Both the position numbers and the translations under genes were made by a program. Below the pieces are notes generated by a model. It saw nothing but the letters and a program-made list of their open reading frames with translations. It was not told the DNA's origin and did no database searches. Below, in pieces: positions 13,473 through 18,501 of a stretch of 18,501 nucleotides of DNA; position 1 is the stretch's first letter, and each line of letters opens with the position of its first letter. This DNA is from Cyanobacteriota bacterium (GTDB lineage Bacteria > Cyanobacteriota > Cyanobacteriia > Leptolyngbyales > Leptolyngbyaceae), in contig JAIXVO010000006.1 of the NCBI GenBank assembly GCA_027482985.1, positions 1-18,501 on the forward strand, read 5' to 3'.

Positions 13473-16028
13473 CTAGGTCAAAATCGCGCCGCCCATTAAG
13501 CGTTGATAGCGGTATTCGAGTTCTTGTTGCATGAGAGGCCAGCGGGTGAGGGTTTCGTCTTTGGCGATCGCTTTCTCAGCGGCTTCACGAGCCTGTTCTA
13601 AGACTTGTTGATCTTCCACTAAACTCGCTAAAGCAAAGTCGGGTAGACCAGATTGGCGGGTGCCTAAAACTTCGCCGGGACCCCGAAAGCGCATATCCAT
13701 TTCGGAGATGAAGAAACCATCCTGGGATTGTTCCAGGACTTTTAAACGTTGGCGAGCGGTTTCACTGCGGGAACTGCTCATCAATAAACAAAAAGATTGG
13801 GCGGCACCGCGTCCGACTCGGCCTCGGAGTTGGTGGAGTTGCGATAAACCAAAGCGTTCGGCGTGTTCAATCAACATCACTGAGGCATTGGGGACATCGA
13901 CCCCGACTTCTACCACGGTGGTGGAAACCAGAATTTGGGTGTGGTTGTCGCGAAATTGGTTGATCGCGTCCTCTTTTTCGGCTGAGGTCATGCGTCCGTG
14001 GAGCAACCCGATTTTGAATTCGGGAAAGACGCTTTCCTGGAGTTCCTGATATTCCGCGATCGCCGATTTAAGATCCAACTTTTCGGACTCATCGACTAAG
14101 GGCAACACGACATATACCTGCCGTCCCTGGGCAATTTCGCGCCGCATCAGGTCATAGGCTTGCAGCCGATCTTGACCCGCCAAGACTGTCGTTTGAATCG
14201 GTTTGCGACCGGGGGGCAGTTCATCAATCTGGCTGACATCCAGATCGCCATGCAGGGTGAGGGCGAGGGTGCGCGGAATGGGCGTGGCAGTCATCGTTAG
14301 AACGTGGGGATGTTCGCCTTTTTGCTGGAGTTTGGCGCGTTGTTCTACCCCAAATCGATGTTGCTCATCGATCACCACCAAACCTAGCCGCTGAAAATTA
14401 ACGGGATTTTGAATCAGGGCGTGGGTGCCCACCAATACGGGCAACTCTCCCGTTTCCAGCTGAGCATGGATTTCGCGCCGTTTGGCAGTTTTGGTGGAAC
14501 CCGTGAGCAGTTCGACGGGAATGTGGAGTAGGTTCAACCAACTGACTAATTTGCGATAGTGTTGTTCGGCGAGGACTTCGGTGGGTGCCATTAGAGCGGC
14601 TTGATAACCAGATTGAATCGCGGCTAACATCGCGACGACTGCAACCACTGTTTTTCCTGACCCGACATCGCCCTGCACTAAGCGATTCATCGGTGTAGGC
14701 TTTTGTAAGTCATTGAGAATATCATTCACCACTCGTTGTTGAGCACCTGTGAATTGGAAGGGTAAGATTTTGTAAAAGTTTTCAATCAGTTCGCCCGTCG
14801 GTGCCAGGACTGCACTAGCTTGAGTTTTTTGCAGGGCTTTACGGCGTTTGAGTAACCCTAATTGCAAGTAGAAAAATTCATCAAATACGAGGCGATGACG
14901 GGCTGCTTCCAGAGCGGCGGTATCGGGGGGAAAGTGAATATGGGCGATCGCCGCCTGGACTTCAATCAACTCGTAAGGCTGGCGAAGTCCGGCGGGCAAG
15001 GCTTCCTGAATTTGGGTGGCAGCGGGTAAGGCGGTGACAACTGTGCGCCGCACCAAATCAGCGCCGACCCCTTCCGTTAGCGGGTAAATCGGCACCAATC
15101 GCCCCACGGTTAAGGAATCAATTTCATCGCCAGAATGATCCAACACTTCAATCTCTGGATCTTCCAGTGTCACGCCATATTTGCTGCGTTTGACCAACCC
15201 CGAAGCGGCGATCGCGGCACCGGGGAGATATAACCGCTTCTGTTGTTCCTGCCACGCGCGACTGCTGAACCGACTCCCCGCATAAAACCGACTCAGGCGC
15301 ATTTGTCCCGTGTGGTCGCGGACGACTAATTCCAAAATCGTCAGCTTGCCATTTTTGGGACTGGTAAAACAATTGCAGCGTTTGACGAACGCCACCAGCG
15401 TCACCGTTTCCCCTTCCTGCAACTCGCGAATCGTGACCTGTCGGGCATAGTCCAGATGGTCGCGGGGATAGTAATACAACAAATCTCGCACCGTCAGCAG
15501 CCCCAATTTTGCCAACCGCTCGGCATTCTTCGGCCCCACCCCCGGCAAGTAAGTCAACGGCTGATCCAACGCGATCGCCCGCTGACCCTCTCCCACTGCC
15601 GCCACTTTAGGCGCTTTACTCCGCTGCGGCTTGGGTTTGTCCATCCCAAGGTTTGCCAAACCTGCAACATCACCCTGGACGGCTCCGTCTGCCCCCTGCC
15701 CTCTGCCCTGTGCCTGCGCCGCCTGGCCTTCCCAGTCCTGCCGAGCCTGATGCAAGTAGCGGCGCGTCTCCGCCACCAGGTGTTGGCGTTGGGCAAAGGT
15801 CATGTCGGAGTAGCGGGTGTATTCCTGACTTAAATTTTGCCAGCGATCCTGGTGGGTGGGTGGAAACGCTTCGGGCGGCGCACTCAGCGTGTGGTTGAGA
15901 AATTCACTAAAGCGAAATTGTTTACCCTGCAAATCATTAAACCCGTTCTTGGCTTCATAAGACAGGGCATTTTGCAGGCGCACCCAATCGGGCGTATGGT
16001 CAGGAGACTCAGGGGAGGGAGATGACAT
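13473..16028 (-). CDS. recG: ATP-dependent DNA helicase RecG
   Basis: RecG reverses stalled replication forks and branch-migrates Holliday junctions. The 851-residue product has an N-terminal extension of about 150 residues, long compared with the E. coli enzyme but common in cyanobacteria, then the wedge/OB domain beginning PLTYLPGVGPKNAERL. Helicase motifs follow: GDVGSGKT (Walker A, about residue 453), DEQHRFGVEQRAKLQ (DEQH box, about 551), TMTATPIPRTLAL (about 577) and HQLRGRVGRG (motif VI, about 730), and the C-terminal TRD region with RFRGPGEVLGTRQSGLPDF. The ATG at 16028 gives MSSPSPES. The extension contains a Gln/Gly-rich linker near residues 102-125. It is the last gene of a minus-strand row after the DUF3769 and hypothetical genes; an 89-bp gap precedes it. 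Confidence 0.97.
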   Translation of the reverse strand: MSSPSPESPDHTPDWVRLQNALSYEAKNGFNDLQGKQFRFSEFLNHTLSAPPEAFPPTHQDRWQNLSQEYTRYSDMTFAQRQHLVAETRRYLHQARQDWEGQAAQAQGRGQGADGAVQGDVAGLANLGMDKPKPQRSKAPKVAAVGEGQRAIALDQPLTYLPGVGPKNAERLAKLGLLTVRDLLYYYPRDHLDYARQVTIRELQEGETVTLVAFVKRCNCFTSPKNGKLTILELVVRDHTGQMRLSRFYAGSRFSSRAWQEQQKRLYLPGAAIAASGLVKRSKYGVTLEDPEIEVLDHSGDEIDSLTVGRLVPIYPLTEGVGADLVRRTVVTALPAATQIQEALPAGLRQPYELIEVQAAIAHIHFPPDTAALEAARHRLVFDEFFYLQLGLLKRRKALQKTQASAVLAPTGELIENFYKILPFQFTGAQQRVVNDILNDLQKPTPMNRLVQGDVGSGKTVVAVVAMLAAIQSGYQAALMAPTEVLAEQHYRKLVSWLNLLHIPVELLTGSTKTAKRREIHAQLETGELPVLVGTHALIQNPVNFQRLGLVVIDEQHRFGVEQRAKLQQKGEHPHVLTMTATPIPRTLALTLHGDLDVSQIDELPPGRKPIQTTVLAGQDRLQAYDLMRREIAQGRQVYVVLPLVDESEKLDLKSAIAEYQELQESVFPEFKIGLLHGRMTSAEKEDAINQFRDNHTQILVSTTVVEVGVDVPNASVMLIEHAERFGLSQLHQLRGRVGRGAAQSFCLLMSSSRSETARQRLKVLEQSQDGFFISEMDMRFRGPGEVLGTRQSGLPDFALASLVEDQQVLEQAREAAEKAIAKDETLTRWPLMQQELEYRYQRLMGGAILT

Positions 16029-16117
16029 GGGACTGCAACACGATCGACTTCAAACATGAGTGAGGGCAGGTCAATCCTGGCTTCCACCCTACACGGTTTC
16101 CTCACAATTGGACAAGG

Positions 16118-16960
16118 TTAATCCTCGATCCAGGCCGATCGCCAGGCATCCTGGGCAGCGGCGATCGTTAACTCCCGTTCTTTTTTCAAATAGGTCTGTT
16201 TCAAGGTTTTGAGTCGTGCCGCCAAACTCCGCAAGCGATTCCGCAGTACCGTGGTGGTGCCATCCGCGAACTCCACATCCGTCAGTTGGAGCTGCACCGC
16301 CACCAGTTGCACAATCATCGACAGCGTTGTCCCATTTTCGTCATCGTCCTCGTCCTCAGCCTGACTTTGCGCCTCCATGAGAAAATCCAGCATTTGGGGC
16401 GCATCCGGATCTTCGCTATCTGCCGCCAGTTGTGAGGTGGCTTGGAGAAATGCGGGTAGTTGGTTGGGCAAAATCCCCGCCTGTTGCAACACCCGATTCG
16501 CTTTTAAGGTCACGACCCGAAATTCGTGGGCGATCGCCGCTTCCAATCGCTCCTGCCAGTGGGATAAGCCCACCGGGTTCAGGGGCTTCGGCAGGGCTGG
16601 TGTTTCCGCTACAGGTTCAACGGCGGTCGGTGTAGAGGCATCGGCATCACCTCCTACTGGCAACTCGGCGCTGCTGCTGCCAGGGGGCGACAAAAGTTCC
16701 AGGAGGGCCGCTTGAGTGTGTTGGGCTAACTCTCGCAGCGATCGCTGCAAAGCCTGCCGCTGGCTCAACGACAAACCCAAAAACTGCCTGGGATAGCCTT
16801 GCGTACACACCTGATAACCCGACAACACTATCTGCTGCCGTAAAGCTTGCCCTAATGCCCGCAAGTAATCACCGTAAGCTTGATGCAGTTCCCCCGCTAA
16901 GGACTGGGTGGACTGATGCAAAGCGGCGATGTCCTGTTTAATCCGTTCAACCGAAGCCAC
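16118..16960 (-). CDS. Conserved hypothetical protein, coiled-coil rich
   Basis: The product has 280 residues from a GTG at 16960. A helical N-terminal half (VERIKQDIAALHQSTQSLAGELHQAYGDYLRALGQALRQQ) leads to a Pro/Ala/Val-rich linker (about 92-128). A second helical domain contains HWQERLEAAIAHEFR, an acidic run (AEDEDDDENG), and a conserved-looking end, LAARLKTLKQTYLKKERELTIA followed by AWRSAW. There is no signal peptide or membrane segment. I recall similar proteins as unnamed cyanobacterial conserved genes but cannot assign a function. AAGGTG lies upstream of the GTG. It begins 22 bp after the DUF3769 gene, so the two are probably cotranscribed. Confidence 0.8.
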   Translation of the reverse strand: MASVERIKQDIAALHQSTQSLAGELHQAYGDYLRALGQALRQQIVLSGYQVCTQGYPRQFLGLSLSQRQALQRSLRELAQHTQAALLELLSPPGSSSAELPVGGDADASTPTAVEPVAETPALPKPLNPVGLSHWQERLEAAIAHEFRVVTLKANRVLQQAGILPNQLPAFLQATSQLAADSEDPDAPQMLDFLMEAQSQAEDEDDDENGTTLSMIVQLVAVQLQLTDVEFADGTTTVLRNRLRSLAARLKTLKQTYLKKERELTIAAAQDAWRSAWIED

Positions 16961-16982
16961 TCCGTATTCACCTTATGCGACG

Positions 16983-18501
16983 TTATCGACGTTCTACGCC
17001 TGCTTCCACGGGCACCACACCGGAACCTGCAAATGGTTCAGCGGTGCCTGTCCAGTTAAAATCATTCACTCGGAAGCTAATGGAGCCAATCTCCAGGACT
17101 GGATTGTACCGCACAACAATCCCATGCGTGCGGCGGCTGTACTCCAGAAACACATCCGTGCTGAAGGCATCCCGCGTATCAACATTAATCGAGGTTTGCA
17201 CCCCGACGCGCACCGGCCCATAGAGTTGTTGGAAGAAGGACAGAGACAGAATCCGGTTGTCTACGGTGCGATCGAACAGGAAGGGCGAGGACCCGCTGCC
17301 AATCACCTGGCTATAGGACACACCGACGGAGGTGTAGTCGAAGAAGGGACGCGAGAAATGACCGAATTGGGCGAATAGACCCACGGTGCCGATCAGGTCT
17401 TGCTGACTATCCCCACTGCTGTATTGGCTGAATACGCCGCGCAGGGTGGTCGATAAAGAGATTTGAGGAACCACCGGATTGGCGGTGTAGTTCAACCCTT
17501 CGTTGCGCGTGGCCGGGAGCGGTTTGCCCGTCCACAACATAAACGTGCGCCCAATGCCAGCGGTGGCTTGAAAGCGGCTCAACTGCACCAGGCTATTCGT
17601 GCGAACAGGTTCCAGCAGATCTTCCCGATCGGTGTCAGCGGTAATTAATTGGTAACCCGCTTGATAGTTGACCACGAAGCCGGATTTGCCCAGGGTAATG
17701 TTGGGCGACTGGAAGACTGCGCCTAAGCTGGTTTGCACCGTTTGAAAACCAAGGGAGCCATTAAACAGGCGATCGCGGAAACTGTACTCTAGCGCCACTT
17801 TATGAAAGCCAAACGCTGTCGGTAACACCTGTTGTTCTAACCGCACACTGGCGCGGAGGCGATTGTCAAACTCATCCAGATCGAACGAGGTGAGCGCCGC
17901 CCGCCCCCGCAAAATGGTGCGATCGCTAAAGTTCACGTCGAGTGCTGCCCGGATGCCATAGTTATTGAGATCGCCAATGCCTTCGCTGGTTTCGCCCAAA
18001 AACATCCGCTGCAGGAAGATCTGGGGATAGATCGAGAAATTTACCTTCTCGCTACTGACGACATTGATAATGCCTTCAACGAACAACCCCCCCCGATCCT
18101 GGTTGTCGAACCCAAACCGGAATAGGGCAGGTTCCTGCTCGGCTCGACTGAGGACAAAGCGCCGCCGCAAAAAGGGCACGGACACCTTCTGATCAAAAAC
18201 CAGCCGGGGACGGGTGGCAACAATTTCATCTCGCAGGGGTGAAATTCGCGTCAACACGGCCTTATCCGCTCGCCACACCAATTCCGGCGGGGAAAACGGA
18301 TCATTCGCAATATCAATTTTTTGGGCGACCCAGCCTTCCGGCGTAAAATCAACTCGTTCCGCTTCAAACCGCAGTCGTCTCAGTTCGCCGCCGCTGGGCA
18401 GTGCCCCCGGTAGACGGTTGATGTCTCGTCCAGCCCCCACCGAGAAATTAATCCCACCTGGTGAACTCACATTAGATACGGGTTGCCGCGCTGTAATGCG
18501 A
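16983..18501 (-). CDS. DUF3769 outer-membrane protein, LptD/OstA-like (5' end outside window)
   Basis: This is the C-terminal part of an outer-membrane beta-barrel protein, open through the right edge; the GTG at 18470 is not the true start because the frame continues in RITARQPVSNVS upstream. The segment RLRFEAERVDFTPEGW, then ANDPFSPPELVWRADKA and ISPLRDEIVATRPRLVFDQ, is characteristic of DUF3769, the family considered the cyanobacterial counterpart of LptD/OstA, which inserts lipopolysaccharide in the outer leaflet. The rest is a run of amphipathic beta strands (for example GIRAALDVNFSDRTILRGRAAL and VRVGVQTSINVDTRDAFS). The end is MDT-like barrel sequence followed by a short Pro/Val tail rather than a clear terminal aromatic. 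The LptD role is inferred from the family. Confidence 0.85.
   Translation of the reverse strand, partial: RITARQPVSNVSSPGGINFSVGAGRDINRLPGALPSGGELRRLRFEAERVDFTPEGWVAQKIDIANDPFSPPELVWRADKAVLTRISPLRDEIVATRPRLVFDQKVSVPFLRRRFVLSRAEQEPALFRFGFDNQDRGGLFVEGIINVVSSEKVNFSIYPQIFLQRMFLGETSEGIGDLNNYGIRAALDVNFSDRTILRGRAALTSFDLDEFDNRLRASVRLEQQVLPTAFGFHKVALEYSFRDRLFNGSLGFQTVQTSLGAVFQSPNITLGKSGFVVNYQAGYQLITADTDREDLLEPVRTNSLVQLSRFQATAGIGRTFMLWTGKPLPATRNEGLNYTANPVVPQISLSTTLRGVFSQYSSGDSQQDLIGTVGLFAQFGHFSRPFFDYTSVGVSYSQVIGSGSSPFLFDRTVDNRILSLSFFQQLYGPVRVGVQTSINVDTRDAFSTDVFLEYSRRTHGIVVRYNPVLEIGSISFRVNDFNWTGTAEPFAGSGVVPVEAGVERR

Noticed and set aside
18041..18470. GTG at 18470 as the true start of the DUF3769 protein
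   Set aside because: The frame remains open to the window edge and the family has a long N-terminal part, so the gene is simply truncated by the window.
1..18501. Clusters of GCGATCGC as origin or restriction-related sites
   Set aside because: This octamer (HIP1) is generally overrepresented in most cyanobacterial genomes, inside and outside genes, so individual copies carry no special meaning.
1..18501. tRNA, rRNA or known riboswitch
   Set aside because: No cloverleaf with a conserved T-loop, no rRNA-like conserved segments and no recognisable riboswitch core were found on either strand by eye.

Overview
The window is cyanobacterial chromosome. Three things support this: the very frequent octamer GCGATCGC (HIP1), a clear photosystem I psaK gene, and families largely confined to or typical of cyanobacteria (DUF3769 outer-membrane protein, XisH/XisI, UPF0175+DUF3368 modules). 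The species cannot be read from the sequence. A filamentous or Leptolyngbya-like lineage with moderately high GC is only a guess.

Left part (1-7366) is mostly housekeeping and envelope genes. It holds the 3' end of an FGGY sugar kinase converging on a CPA1-type Na+/H+ antiporter, then psaK with an SD-supported TTG start and a good candidate terminator. A gene-poor, low-complexity, partly palindromic stretch follows (2421-2987). Next come a small secreted protein, a proline-rich probable lipoprotein, an ABC-2 type permease, clpS closely followed by a CPBP membrane protease, and a glycosyltransferase-like gene.

Middle part (7367-13472) is accessory. A small inverted-repeat element precedes a Tat-exported acetamidase/formamidase family protein, which is divergent from an overlapping xisH-xisI pair. 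Two toxin-antitoxin type loci follow. In the first, the PIN-domain toxin is broken by a single in-frame TAA; the second, UPF0175/DUF3368, is intact. Two AT-richer genes of unknown function come next, then a REP-associated Y1 transposase (RAYT) bracketed by a perfect 37-bp inverted repeat. Three diverged ~140-150 bp repeats sit between these cassettes. One of them aligns without gaps to the RAYT terminal repeat, so the transposase, its ends and the dispersed repeats look like one family.

Right part (13473-18501) is a core minus-strand gene row: a DUF3769 LptD-like beta-barrel protein (cut by the window edge), a conserved hypothetical protein, and recG.

The most interesting signals are the RAYT/REP family with its dispersed relatives, the in-frame nonsense codon in the first toxin, the nested 18-bp inverted-repeat element at 7396-7524, the large imperfect palindrome downstream of 2512, and a possible RpaB/HLR1-type site upstream of psaK. 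No wholly new multi-gene system is demonstrated.
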